A stretch of DNA of 29,905 bases from Candidatus Omnitrophota bacterium (GTDB lineage: Bacteria > Omnitrophota > Gorgyraeia > Velamenicoccales > Velamenicoccaceae): the NCBI GenBank assembly GCA_028717105.1, contig JAQUOM010000004.1, positions 1 to 29,905 on the forward strand. Direction: 5' to 3'. Each line of letters opens with the position of its first letter. Within the stretch, counting starts at the first letter, position 1. The notes under the pieces are model-generated. The model had not been told where the DNA came from. It saw only the letters and a program-made list of their open reading frames with translations, and made no database searches. Position numbers and translations under genes: made by a program. Positions 8,152 to 15,494 of the stretch are shown here, piece after piece.

Positions 8152-8457
8152 CGGGATGTCTTTCATCAACAATGAGCATTTTGATTCAATAAGATTCTTT
8201 TGTCGGCCGTATCGTTTTTTGATTTGGTAACGGCTACAGTGATGACCTACGGGCAAGAGGTTGACGCGACGCCCCAAGACAATTTCGAATTCCCAAGTTC
8301 CAATGACAAATAAAATCCTAATTCCTAAGGACAAAAATACGAAAAGATTTCGGTTTTGAGAATTCGGCATTTATCAGACATTTGGATTTAGGAATTCGTC
8401 ATTAAGACATTGCTAGGCATGCGCTGTCTCACCGGCAGACAATGAGGTAAATGAGAA
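8152..8457 (+). repeat. 306-base spacer with an AT-rich repeat-like element inside the Ehr operon
   Basis: No gene is visible. The first part (8152-8275) is unremarkable, apart from a short GCCGT/ACGGC hairpin around 8204-8236. From about 8278 to 8420 the composition becomes AT-rich and shows repeated words: AATTCCCAAG and AATTCCTAAG in direct orientation, and TTTAGGAATTCG in inverted orientation near 8385-8400. This resembles short non-coding interspersed repeats. It separates the large-subunit gene from the small-subunit gene, which normally lie within a few bases of each other. Confidence 0.4.
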
Positions 8458-8997
8458 GTGTGGACCATATTCAAAAACAGTTTTTTAAAGGGCTTGCTGA
8501 CCGAAAAGGAAGGCCGGCCGCGGTTTGTTGCCGATCCCGAGGTCGAAAAGATCGGTTTGGAGCTTAAAAAGACCATTCAATCTCTCTATGGCCGCTCTCT
8601 GCATCTGCGCGAGGTGGACACGGGTTCCTGCGGGGCCTGCGAATCGGAGATCGCGGCGTTGAATAATCCCATCTATGACCTGCAGCGTTTCGGGGTCGAT
8701 TTCGTTGCTTCTCCCCGTCACGCCGACGCCCTTATGGTGACCGGCGCCCTCTCGCGCAACATGGCCCTCGCCCTTAAAAAAACCTACGATGCGATGCCGG
8801 GTCCTAAATTTGTGATTACCGTCGGAGACTGCGCCTTGGGCGGCGGGGGGTTCGGCGCCTCCTATTACAGGGCCCAGGGTATCCGGGATGTCGTCGGCAG
8901 CGTTGTCCTTCATGTTCCGGGCTGCCCGCCGTCCCCGGCACAAATCCTTTCAGCCCTGCTGGGTTTTTTGAAAGAACTCCCCCCTCAAGAGAGGTAA
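8458..8997 (+). CDS. hyfI: HyfI-like small subunit with one [4Fe-4S] cluster (NuoB homologue)
   Basis: 179 aa. The cluster ligands of NuoB/hydrogenase small subunits are visible: CGAC (Cys58, Cys61) followed by Glu62, Cys125 in VGDCALGGG, and Cys156 in VPGCPP. They hold the proximal N2-type [4Fe-4S] cluster that hands electrons to the large subunit. The start is a GTG at 8458: an in-frame stop ends just before it and GAGG at 8444-8447 gives good spacing. The N-terminal stretch FKNSFLKGLLTE is the amphipathic helix typical of HyfI/HycG. No NuoI/HyfH-type 2x[4Fe-4S] ferredoxin subunit is present in the locus, so the cluster chain known from Hyf is incomplete here. Confidence 0.92.
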   Translation: MWTIFKNSFLKGLLTEKEGRPRFVADPEVEKIGLELKKTIQSLYGRSLHLREVDTGSCGACESEIAALNNPIYDLQRFGVDFVASPRHADALMVTGALSRNMALALKKTYDAMPGPKFVITVGDCALGGGGFGASYYRAQGIRDVVGSVVLHVPGCPPSPAQILSALLGFLKELPPQER

Positions 8998-9018
8998 CTT
9001 CCTGATGGAAAGTTTTTA

Positions 9019-9047
9019 TTGACAGGATCCCTTTATGCCCGTAAAAT
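9019..9047 (+). promoter_or_regulatory. Promoter of the tetR-mod operon
   Basis: Near-perfect sigma-70 promoter: TTGACA (9019-9024), a 17-base spacer, TAAAAT (9042-9047). The -10 overlaps the left arm of a perfect inverted repeat (9042-9073). The expected start point is near 9054, giving a leader of about 75 bases. Confidence 0.8.
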
Positions 9048-9073
9048 ACTAAAAATACCGAATTAGTATTTTA
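9042..9073 (+). promoter_or_regulatory. Perfect 9-bp inverted repeat over the -10: candidate operator
   Basis: TAAAATACT (9042-9050) and AGTATTTTA (9065-9073) are exact reverse complements separated by 14 bases. The left arm contains the -10 hexamer, so a bound regulator would block transcription of tetR and the genes behind it. Autorepression by the adjacent TetR-family protein is the natural inference. The same 9-mer overlaps the -10 of the Ehr promoter at 1367-1375. Confidence 0.5.
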
Positions 9074-9078
9074 GGTTC

Positions 9079-9112
9079 AACCCGTTAGAGAATGTCGTTC
9101 TCTGACGGGGTT
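9079..9112 (+). promoter_or_regulatory. Strong hairpin / AGAGAA palindrome in the tetR leader
   Basis: A stem of about 14 bp (one G-U pair, one bulged G) with a 5-base loop TGTCG lies directly before the Shine-Dalgarno at 9119-9123. Its core AGAGAA-N5-TTCTCT (9087-9103) is a 17-bp palindrome, a size typical of TetR operators. It could act as DNA operator, as mRNA structure, or both. No T-run follows, so it is not an intrinsic terminator. Confidence 0.45.
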
Positions 9113-9129
9113 CATCCCGGGAGGTTTTC

Positions 9130-9708
9130 ATGACCCATGTGTCTTTGTTACGGGGAAAAATTTTAGACGCCGCGCAGGCGCGCATGATCCGGTTCGGTTA
9201 CCGCAAGGTGACGATGGATGAGATCGCCCGGGATTTGCGGGTGAGCAAGAACACGATCTATAAGGTATTTGTCGGCAAGGAAGAGATCGCCAAAGGGCTG
9301 GTCAAGCGGCTGCAGGAAGATATCAACCGGGGTCTGAACGATCTGGAAAGGCGCAACAAGGATCCCCTGAAGGTATTTTCCGACAGTATCCTTCTTTTGC
9401 GAAAAACGCTGGGACCCTGGTTCGAACATTTTTTTAAAGAGATCGCCGTTGAGCTTCCGGATCTCTGGAAAGAGTTCCTTCGTTACAGGAACGAAAAGAT
9501 CCTGGAGATCCGGTCTTTGGTGGAAAAGGGGATCAGGAAGGGGACGTTGCGCAAGATTTCCGCTTCGGTCGCCGTCCAGGCTTATCTTGGATCCGTCAAG
9601 GCCATTATAGCCCCGAGGTTTTTAGAACAGGAACACTTAAGCTTTGACGAGGCCCTCCAGGCGGTCTTAGACATATGGGCGCACGGGATATTAAGGAAAG
9701 AGAGATAG
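9130..9708 (+). CDS. TetR/AcrR-family transcriptional regulator
   Basis: 192 aa. The N-terminal helix-turn-helix is clear: FGYRKVTMDEIARDLRVSKNTIYKVFVGKEEI at about residues 21-53, the TetR signature. The C-terminal all-helical ligand domain is divergent and its effector cannot be read. GGGAGG lies seven bases before ATG 9130. Promoter, palindromes and gene order suggest autoregulation and control of the outer-membrane barrel, radical SAM and modABC genes behind it. The barrel gene starts three bases after the stop. Classical molybdate repressors are ModE-type, so a TetR-type regulator heading a mod operon is unusual. Confidence 0.92.
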   Translation: MTHVSLLRGKILDAAQARMIRFGYRKVTMDEIARDLRVSKNTIYKVFVGKEEIAKGLVKRLQEDINRGLNDLERRNKDPLKVFSDSILLLRKTLGPWFEHFFKEIAVELPDLWKEFLRYRNEKILEIRSLVEKGIRKGTLRKISASVAVQAYLGSVKAIIAPRFLEQEHLSFDEALQAVLDIWAHGILRKER

Positions 9709-9711
9709 AAG

Positions 9712-11007
9712 ATGAGAAACGGCATTGTTTTATGGATTATTTTGTGTGGTTTGACCGCCGCCGCCGCTCCTTCCTTCGCCCAGGAGGCTTCCGGCGGGCG
9801 ATTCCTGCAGTGGCGGACGGCCCTGAGCGCTGAAGAGAGGTTCCGCTATGAATACAGGCACGACTTCGATTTCAACAAAGACATCAAGGATGCCGGCAGC
9901 CAGTTTTATCAGCGTTTGCGTTTCGGGTTCGACGCGTGCCTGACCGATGAGTATCTGGATCCGAAGCTGGATATTTTTATTGAAGGTTTGGATGCCCAGA
10001 CGGGCGGTTACCGGATTAACGCCAATTCAGGCCAGACGGATGATTTCGATCTGCATCAGGCGTTTGTGAATTTTATGAATATATGGGGTTCAGGTTTTGA
10101 TTTTAAGGCCGGCCGCCAGGAGTTTAAATACGGCAAGGGCCGCCTGGTCGCAGCACCCACATGGGCCAACCGCATCAGGTCTTTTGACGGCGGTGTTATC
10201 CGCTATCGCCGTGAAGCATTCTATGCCGATATCCTTTACGGACAGGATGTCAAATACAATGATAATAACCTCAACGTCTCAAGCCATGTCGAATCCCTGA
10301 CCGGCGTCTATGCGGGATATAAGGCGCAAAAGACAGCATTGACGACAGAGGGATACTTTTTATCGCAGGACGTCACGTCCACTTCGCCGAGGACCAGGCG
10401 CTATACGCTGGGTCTTCGCCTTTATGGCCGTGCCCTCGGCTTGGATTACGATATGGAAGCGCCGTACCAGTTCGGCAGGACGCAAAATCGGGATATCAGC
10501 GCTTATGCATTCCATCTGGATGTCTCCAGGACTTTCGGAGAGATCGCCTGGAAGCCGCAGCTCGCCATAAGCTATGACGAGGCGTCGGGCGACAAAAAGG
10601 CCGGCGACGGCACGACGAACACTTTCAATCCCCTCTATCAGTCGACGCATGACCCCTATGGCTTGCTCGATTTCTTCCGGTGGCAAAACATGCGCAATCC
10701 CGAGATCAGCCTGACGCTTGCTCCGACGGAAAAATTAAAAGTTAGGCCGCAGGTCGATGTTTTCTGGCTTCAAAACACCAACGACGCCTGGTATAACTCG
10801 AGCGGTGCGGTTGTGCGGACCAAGACGAGCGGCGACCGCAGTTCCTACGTGGGTACGGAAGCCTCGTTGCGCGTGTTTTACGATTTCGGCAAGCATGTGA
10901 AAGCGGAGTGCGGTTACGCCCACTTTTTCTGCGGCGGTTATGTCAAGGCTACCGGCGCGCACGACGATGTCGATTGGGTATATTCGCAGATAACGCTGAA
11001 AATATAA
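9712..11007 (+). CDS. Outer-membrane beta-barrel protein, alginate-export (AlgE-like) porin family
   Basis: 431 aa. It has a signal peptide (MRNGIVLWIILCGLTAAAAPSFAQ, cleaved near residue 24). The mature part is rich in alternating hydrophobic/aromatic beta strands. RFRYEYRHDFDF, the conserved FYQRLRFGFDACLTDEY region, and FKAGRQEFKYGKGRLVAAPTW with a nearby RSFDGG match the alginate-export/porin family. The chain ends in a strand-like QITLKI. The name is historical: members of this fold carry diverse small molecules. Position between tetR and a B12-type radical SAM gene, in one operon with modABC, suggests a channel for the metal oxyanion or another solute handled by this operon. That role is inference. 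Confidence 0.8.
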   Translation: MRNGIVLWIILCGLTAAAAPSFAQEASGGRFLQWRTALSAEERFRYEYRHDFDFNKDIKDAGSQFYQRLRFGFDACLTDEYLDPKLDIFIEGLDAQTGGYRINANSGQTDDFDLHQAFVNFMNIWGSGFDFKAGRQEFKYGKGRLVAAPTWANRIRSFDGGVIRYRREAFYADILYGQDVKYNDNNLNVSSHVESLTGVYAGYKAQKTALTTEGYFLSQDVTSTSPRTRRYTLGLRLYGRALGLDYDMEAPYQFGRTQNRDISAYAFHLDVSRTFGEIAWKPQLAISYDEASGDKKAGDGTTNTFNPLYQSTHDPYGLLDFFRWQNMRNPEISLTLAPTEKLKVRPQVDVFWLQNTNDAWYNSSGAVVRTKTSGDRSSYVGTEASLRVFYDFGKHVKAECGYAHFFCGGYVKATGAHDDVDWVYSQITLKI

Positions 11008-11039
11008 GAAAAACAAGAATGAGATAAGCGAGGTTGGTC

Positions 11040-12506
11040 GTGAAGATTTTGTTCGTGACGCCGCAGTTGGGTTCGTGGGCGACACATGGACACCATGTGG
11101 CCCCTAATCAGATGCACGCCCAGTGGGCGGCCTATGTGCGCGAGCGCGTGGCTGCGGATGTGGAAGTCCTGGATTGCAAGGTTACAGGCATCGGGCTTGA
11201 ACAGATGCTTGAGATCGTCAAAGACAAAAATCCGGACGTCGTCGTTTTGGGCGATATCCTGCATTCTTACGGCGGGTTTGCCGTCCAGAAATATTTCAAT
11301 GAAGCGGCGGCGGGGATCAAAGAGAAGCTTCCATCGGCCAGGATCGTTGTCGGCGGGCTCTGGTATTCTTCCTTAAGCACGGAAACGCTTGAACAGAATC
11401 CGGCGATAGATTTCGTGGTCATGGGTGAAGGAGAAGTCACTTTTTGCGAGCTGGTGGAAGCCCTGAAGAAAGGCCGGGCTCATTTCGAGGATATCCCGGG
11501 ATTGGCCTCAAGGAAAGGCGGAAAAGTCGTTTGGGGGCCGGTGCGCGAGCTCATAGAAGATCTGGACGTCCTGCCGCTGCCCGCTTACGATTTGTTTCCG
11601 ATGGATAAATACGTGGGCCACACCTACTGGAGGCCCTTCGTCGAGATCGTGACATCCCGCGGTTGCACGCACGGGTGTGCATTCTGTTATGAATGGAGCG
11701 AGCATGACCCCCGCGCCCTCAAGAATTTTAACCGTTGGCGCGCTAAATCCGCTAAGCGCGTGGTTGATGAAATTGAGCTATTGGAAAAAAAGTTCGGAAC
11801 GAAGGTGATGGTGATCCAGGAGGATAATTTTAACATCAATGGCAGGCGCGTGCGGGAATTCTGCGAGGAAAAGATCAAGAGAGGGCTCAGTATGAAGTGG
11901 GTGAGCCTGGGTTGCGCGAGCGATTGGGTCAGGCTTGAGCAGGATGTGCCTTTGATGAAGAAGGCCGGCATGTTTATGGGGGTTTTCGGCATCGAGGTGG
12001 CCAACGACGATGAACTGCGCAGGCTGGACAAAGGCATCACGGTCGACCAGATTTATAAGACCATCGATATTTTGCGCAAGAACGATATAGCTATCGTCGG
12101 GGACATCATGATCGGGTTCGATTATGATACCGAGAAGATCGTCAAAGAACGCTTCGCCTTCGCCGAAAAGGTAGATCCGGATGTGATGTGGGTGGGGTAT
12201 CTGACGCCGCCGCCGGGATCGCCGATCTGGAAGGACGCCGTCCGTCGCGGCTGGATCGACCCTCGGAAGATCGATATTGTCAGGTGGGATTTTCTGCATC
12301 CGGCCATTCCGACGGAACATTTATCCATAGAAGACCTGGGACGGCTGGGCGCATGGGGTATGAGGGAGTTTTATGCGCAGCCGGGCCGCATGCAGAGGAT
12401 ATTCGGCAGTCATTTTGACGAACTGGCCAAATTATGTTTTAAAGATGTCATGGCCGGTGTCGGCAAATGGGAGGCCGGTGCCGTCAAAGGGGAAAAGCAC
12501 ATATAG
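11040..12506 (+). CDS. B12-binding-domain radical SAM protein
   Basis: About 488 aa from GTG 11040. I prefer this over the TTG at 11034 because GAGG (11030-11033) sits six bases upstream of the GTG. Residues 1-150 form a Rossmann-like cobalamin-binding domain (VKILFVTPQL, DVVVLGDILHSYGG, RIVVGGLWYS, DFVVMGEGEVTF). The radical SAM core starts at TSRGCTHGCAFC with Cys209, Cys213 and Cys216 binding [4Fe-4S], followed by IQEDNFN and GIEVANDDELRRLDKGI typical of the BchE-like/B12 radical SAM group. Enzymes of this class do methylations, cyclisations or ring rearrangements; the substrate here is unknown. It lies in one operon with a porin and modABC (18 bases before modA), which is not a standard pairing. 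Confidence 0.88.
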   Translation: MKILFVTPQLGSWATHGHHVAPNQMHAQWAAYVRERVAADVEVLDCKVTGIGLEQMLEIVKDKNPDVVVLGDILHSYGGFAVQKYFNEAAAGIKEKLPSARIVVGGLWYSSLSTETLEQNPAIDFVVMGEGEVTFCELVEALKKGRAHFEDIPGLASRKGGKVVWGPVRELIEDLDVLPLPAYDLFPMDKYVGHTYWRPFVEIVTSRGCTHGCAFCYEWSEHDPRALKNFNRWRAKSAKRVVDEIELLEKKFGTKVMVIQEDNFNINGRRVREFCEEKIKRGLSMKWVSLGCASDWVRLEQDVPLMKKAGMFMGVFGIEVANDDELRRLDKGITVDQIYKTIDILRKNDIAIVGDIMIGFDYDTEKIVKERFAFAEKVDPDVMWVGYLTPPPGSPIWKDAVRRGWIDPRKIDIVRWDFLHPAIPTEHLSIEDLGRLGAWGMREFYAQPGRMQRIFGSHFDELAKLCFKDVMAGVGKWEAGAVKGEKHI

Positions 12507-12524
12507 TTTCCAGAGAGGAGAGAT

Positions 12525-13280
12525 ATGAAGAAGCCGATGGCGGCAATTTTTTTGTTTTTTATTTTTCCCGTTACGGTGTTTGCCAAAGATCTGACAATTG
12601 CCGCTGCGGCGAATCTGCAGGTGTTGATGGAGGAGCTGGTGACGACGTTTGAAAAGGAATCCGGTTCCGGCGCGGATGTCGTCATAGGCTCTTCCGGGAG
12701 CCTGACGGCGCAGATCGAGAATGGGGCGCCCTACGATGTCTTTATGTCGGCGGATATGTCGTATCCGGAGGTTCTTTTTAACAAAGGTCTGGCTTTGGAG
12801 AAACCGAAGGTGTATGTATACGGGCTTCTCGTGTTCTGGACGTCGAAACCCCTTGATTTGTCTCGTTCTCTCGGAGACGTCCTGGGGGATTTTTCGTTGA
12901 AGAAGATCGCGCTTGCTAATCCCAGGACCGCGCCTTACGGCCGGCAGGCTGTCAACGCGATGAAAACGCTGCATGCGTATCTTGGTGCCCGTCCCAAATT
13001 GGTCTATGCCGAGAATATCTCTCAGGTCAACCAATTCATCCTCTCAGGGGCTGCAGACGGAGGTTTTACCTCGAAGTCTTCGGTGATAGACGATTCGGTC
13101 AAAGATAAAGGCCGGTGGGTGGAAGTGGAAGCTTCTTTGTATGAGCCGATTGCGCAAGGAGTCGTTGTTCTGGCGCACGCCGAAAAACACAATCCGGAGG
13201 CTGCAGAAATGTTCTACCGGTTCCTCTTCTCTGAAGGCGCGGCTGAGATATTCAAAAAGTATGGGTATCGCATTCCATAA
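12525..13280 (+). CDS. modA: Molybdate/tungstate ABC transporter, periplasmic binding protein
   Basis: 251 aa with a signal peptide (MKKPMAAIFLFFIFPVTVFA). The mature start DLTIAAAANLQVLMEEL and the segment GSSGSLTAQIENGAPYDVFMSAD are the ModA family's oxyanion-binding loops, with the Ser/Thr that hydrogen-bond MoO4. The motif ANPRTAPYG around residue 130 is also standard. It captures molybdate or tungstate in the periplasm and hands it to ModBC. GGAGAG precedes the ATG. The modB gene starts 18 bases downstream. The sequence alone does not tell Mo from W. Confidence 0.95.
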   Translation: MKKPMAAIFLFFIFPVTVFAKDLTIAAAANLQVLMEELVTTFEKESGSGADVVIGSSGSLTAQIENGAPYDVFMSADMSYPEVLFNKGLALEKPKVYVYGLLVFWTSKPLDLSRSLGDVLGDFSLKKIALANPRTAPYGRQAVNAMKTLHAYLGARPKLVYAENISQVNQFILSGAADGGFTSKSSVIDDSVKDKGRWVEVEASLYEPIAQGVVVLAHAEKHNPEAAEMFYRFLFSEGAAEIFKKYGYRIP

Positions 13281-13298
13281 ATCGAACGACAGGAAAAC

Positions 13299-13970
13299 AT
13301 GCCTTACGACCTTGCGCCGCTCGGACTCTCTTTAAAGCTGGCGACGGTGACAACGATCGTGTTGATCCTGATCGGCATCCCGTTGGCCTATTGGCTGGCT
13401 TTCAGCCGCACACGGGGCAGGCCGTTCCTGGAAGCCCTTGTCAGCATGCCCCTGGTCTTGCCTCCGACGGTATTGGGATTTTATATCCTGGTGTTTTTGA
13501 GTCCCGGTCACGCCCTTGGCGCATTCCTGGAGCGTATCCTGGATGTGCGGGTCGTTTTTTCCTTCACAGGACTCGTGATCGGTTCGGTGATCTTCAGCCT
13601 TCCTTTCATGGTCAACCCCATTAAGGCAGGCTTCCAGAATTTTCCTTGCGCCCTCATTGAAGCGGCGTATACGCTGGGCAAATCCCGTCGTCAAACGCTT
13701 GTGTCGGTCATTATCCCCAATACCAAGTCTTCTTTATTGACGGGGATCGTGATGAGTTTTGCGCACACGATGGGGGAATTCGGCGTCGTGCTTATGATCG
13801 GCGGGGGTATCCCTCATCATACACGCGTGGCATCCATCGCGATCTACAATGAGGTGGAAGCCATGAATTACAGTGCGGCTAATTTTTATTCGATGATCCT
13901 GGTTGTTTTTTCGATGGCCGTCTTGGCATTGTTCTATGCCTTGTATCGCCGGCATGGGGAGGTCGTGTGA
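13299..13970 (+). CDS. modB: Molybdate ABC transporter permease
   Basis: 223 aa with five to six membrane helices. The cytoplasmic coupling loop EAAYTLGKSRRQTLVSVIIP (about residues 121-140) is the EAA motif that docks on the ATPase. FAHTMGEFGVVLMIGG near 154-169 is highly conserved in ModB. Length is normal. The stop codon overlaps the start of modC (GTGA at 13967-13970). It forms the pore of the importer in the inner membrane. Confidence 0.96.
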   Translation: MPYDLAPLGLSLKLATVTTIVLILIGIPLAYWLAFSRTRGRPFLEALVSMPLVLPPTVLGFYILVFLSPGHALGAFLERILDVRVVFSFTGLVIGSVIFSLPFMVNPIKAGFQNFPCALIEAAYTLGKSRRQTLVSVIIPNTKSSLLTGIVMSFAHTMGEFGVVLMIGGGIPHHTRVASIAIYNEVEAMNYSAANFYSMILVVFSMAVLALFYALYRRHGEVV

Positions 13971-14689
13971 AAATTTTCCTCAAAAAAACATTGATGGCGC
14001 CGGAGGGCCCTTTTAACCTGCACGTTGACCTTGATATCAAGGAAGGAGAATGCGTCTCTTTATTCGGCCGCTCCGGCTGCGGGAAGACCTCGATCTTAAG
14101 GATGATCGCAGGGCTTCAGTCGCCGCAAGAAGGTCGCGTCGAGGTCGCAGGGGATGCTTGGTTTGACAGTTCGCGCGGAATCGATCTGCCGCCGCAAAAG
14201 AGACATGCAGGGTTTGTCTTTCAGGAATACAGCCTTTTTCCCAATATGACGGTGGAGGAGAACCTGATGTTCGCCCTGCGTCGCGGCGAAGAGACCGCCC
14301 GAGTCGGAGAGTATCTTGGACTTGTAGGATTAAAAGGCCTGGAGCGGCGCTATCCGTCGAAATTATCCGGCGGACAAAAGCAGAGAGTGGCGCTGGCCCG
14401 GGCGCTCCTGCGTCATCCAAAAATCCTTTTGCTTGATGAGCCGTTGTCGGCCCTTGATGTTCAGACGAGGTGGCGTCTGCAGGATGAGGTTTTAAGGCTT
14501 TACGAGAAGACCGGCATCACGACGATCCTGGTGAGCCACGATCCTTTTGAGGCGATGAAGCTTTCCGGCCGCATTTTTATGATGGAAGCCGGCCGGATCG
14601 TTCGGTCGGGTGAACCGCAGAACGTGTTTTGCGGGTCCGAATGGGAGGCGTTCTTTCGTATGGCCAAAAACGGCTTCGGACCCGCCTGA
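13967..14689 (+). CDS. modC: Molybdate ABC transporter ATPase, short form without a TOBE domain
   Basis: 240 aa from GTG 13967, translationally coupled to modB, with GGGAGG (13957-13962) as ribosome site. Walker A GRSGCGKTS (34-42), Q-loop FQEYSLFPNMT, ABC signature LSGGQKQR (133-140), Walker B LLLDEPLSALD and the switch His191 (SHD) are all intact, so it should be an active ATPase. E. coli ModC is about 350 aa and carries a C-terminal molybdate-binding TOBE/MOP domain. This one stops after the nucleotide-binding domain. Feedback by bound molybdate on the ATPase is therefore not expected. It is the last gene of the operon. Confidence 0.95.
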   Translation: MKIFLKKTLMAPEGPFNLHVDLDIKEGECVSLFGRSGCGKTSILRMIAGLQSPQEGRVEVAGDAWFDSSRGIDLPPQKRHAGFVFQEYSLFPNMTVEENLMFALRRGEETARVGEYLGLVGLKGLERRYPSKLSGGQKQRVALARALLRHPKILLLDEPLSALDVQTRWRLQDEVLRLYEKTGITTILVSHDPFEAMKLSGRIFMMEAGRIVRSGEPQNVFCGSEWEAFFRMAKNGFGPA

Positions 14690-14808
14690 GGGTTTTGATA
14701 CATTCGGCGGCGTTCGCGCCCCGCTTTTTAGGGCGCAAAAAAATATACGGCCCTCCGTATCGATCCCATACAGACCGAAACTACAGGGTTGCCGTGTCGA
14801 AGGATTGA

Positions 14809-14836
14809 TTGACAAACAATCCCGTTGAGGTATGAT
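14809..14836 (+). promoter_or_regulatory. Sigma-70-type promoter after modC
   Basis: TTGACA (14809-14814), 16-base spacer, TATGAT (14831-14836). The predicted start lies near 14843. An intrinsic terminator follows at 14876-14902, so the default product would be an RNA of about 60 nt. Confidence 0.7.
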
Positions 14837-14842
14837 GAGATT

Positions 14843-14902
14843 CGGCCGAGAGGGGCGGAAGAATAACACAGGCAAGAGAATGAGCGATCATTCTCTTTTT
14901 TT
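14843..14902 (+). ncRNA. Candidate ~60-nt small RNA or attenuated leader
   Basis: The stretch between a consensus promoter and a strong intrinsic terminator holds no open reading frame of note. It begins with GAGAGGGGCGG-type sequence and ends in a perfect terminator hairpin. Either it is a free-standing small RNA, or it is a leader in which read-through lets transcription reach the exported protein gene at 14949. The start point is inferred from the -10 box only. Confidence 0.45.
14876..14902 (+). terminator. Intrinsic terminator
   Basis: Perfect 8-bp stem GAGAATGA/TCATTCTC (14876-14883 with 14888-14895), tetraloop GCGA, then seven T residues (14896-14902). It is a textbook rho-independent terminator on the plus strand. 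Confidence 0.85.
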
Positions 14903-14948
14903 GTAAGGCCCAAGGCTTCTTTTTTGCGCAAAACAAAAGGATGTAACC

Positions 14949-15299
14949 ATGATGAAAAAGGCAGTTTTTCTTTTTGTTGTCTTTTCTTTTGCCGCCGGCA
15001 TCTGCGGTATGACTTGCGTTGTTGCAGCGCAGGAAGAAGGCGACGCGGCTGTTCGCGAGATATCGGGCGCCGTCAGTTTCGTAGATCCCCAGGGCGGAAA
15101 ATTGATCATCGTGTCTGCCGACGATGAAGGAGAGAAAGAGGCGGTCGTGGCCGTGGATAGTTCCAGCACGATCGAGAAAGACGGCAAGGCGGCGGGCCTG
15201 ACAGATGTCTCGATCGGTGACGATGCCGCTGTCAGCTATAAGACCGATCATAACGGCCGGAATGTCGTGGTGAGCCTTTCGGCCACAACCCAGCAATAA
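14949..15299 (+). CDS. Small exported protein, DUF5666-like beta domain
   Basis: 116 aa. An N-terminal signal peptide (MMKKAVFLFVVFSFAAGICG, ending near VVAAQ) is followed by about 85 residues of a single small beta fold: REISGAVSFVDPQGGKLIIV, AVDSSSTIEKDG, LTDVSIGDDAAVSY. The pattern 'G-V-x-x-V-D ... T-x-I ... L-x-D-V-x-x-G-D-x-V' is that of DUF5666/OB-like periplasmic domains, whose function is unknown. ATG 14949 is followed immediately by a second ATG; AAGG lies eight bases upstream. It is probably periplasmic. A promoter with an intervening terminator lies upstream, so expression may be attenuated. Confidence 0.65.
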   Translation: MMKKAVFLFVVFSFAAGICGMTCVVAAQEEGDAAVREISGAVSFVDPQGGKLIIVSADDEGEKEAVVAVDSSSTIEKDGKAAGLTDVSIGDDAAVSYKTDHNGRNVVVSLSATTQQ

Positions 15300-15494
15300 G
15301 ATACGCCGTATCCACCACGGAGGGCTTCCGTAGAGGCCAAATTTTATACCCCGTGGCCTTTAAACCGCGCCCAGGCGGCCTTTTGAGAGGGCCAGGATGC
15401 GAAGGGTTGCGGCCGCTAGAGGGATTGCGCCCAAAAGGAACCCCTGGCTTTTAGCCCGGGCGGACCCCATTTTATGGGCCTAAGGGGAATTTTC
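15300..15494 (+). other. Intergenic region with several short hairpins
   Basis: No gene. Short inverted repeats include ACGGA/TCCGT (15317-15331), CCACGG/CCGTGG (15315-15320 with 15351-15356) and AGGCCA/TGGCCT (15334-15339 with 15354-15359, followed by TTTAAA). The last could serve as a weak terminator for the preceding gene. No clear promoter for the downstream gene was found. Confidence 0.35.

Noticed and set aside
6568..8997. Active group 4 [NiFe] hydrogenase
   Set aside because: Both cysteine pairs that bind the NiFe centre are missing, and no maturation genes or HyfH-type ferredoxin are nearby.
14717..14746. Terminator after modC (GCGCCC/GGGCGC stem with A-run)
   Set aside because: On the plus strand the stem is followed by A residues, not T. 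On the minus strand the T-run precedes the stem. It does not work as an intrinsic terminator in either direction.
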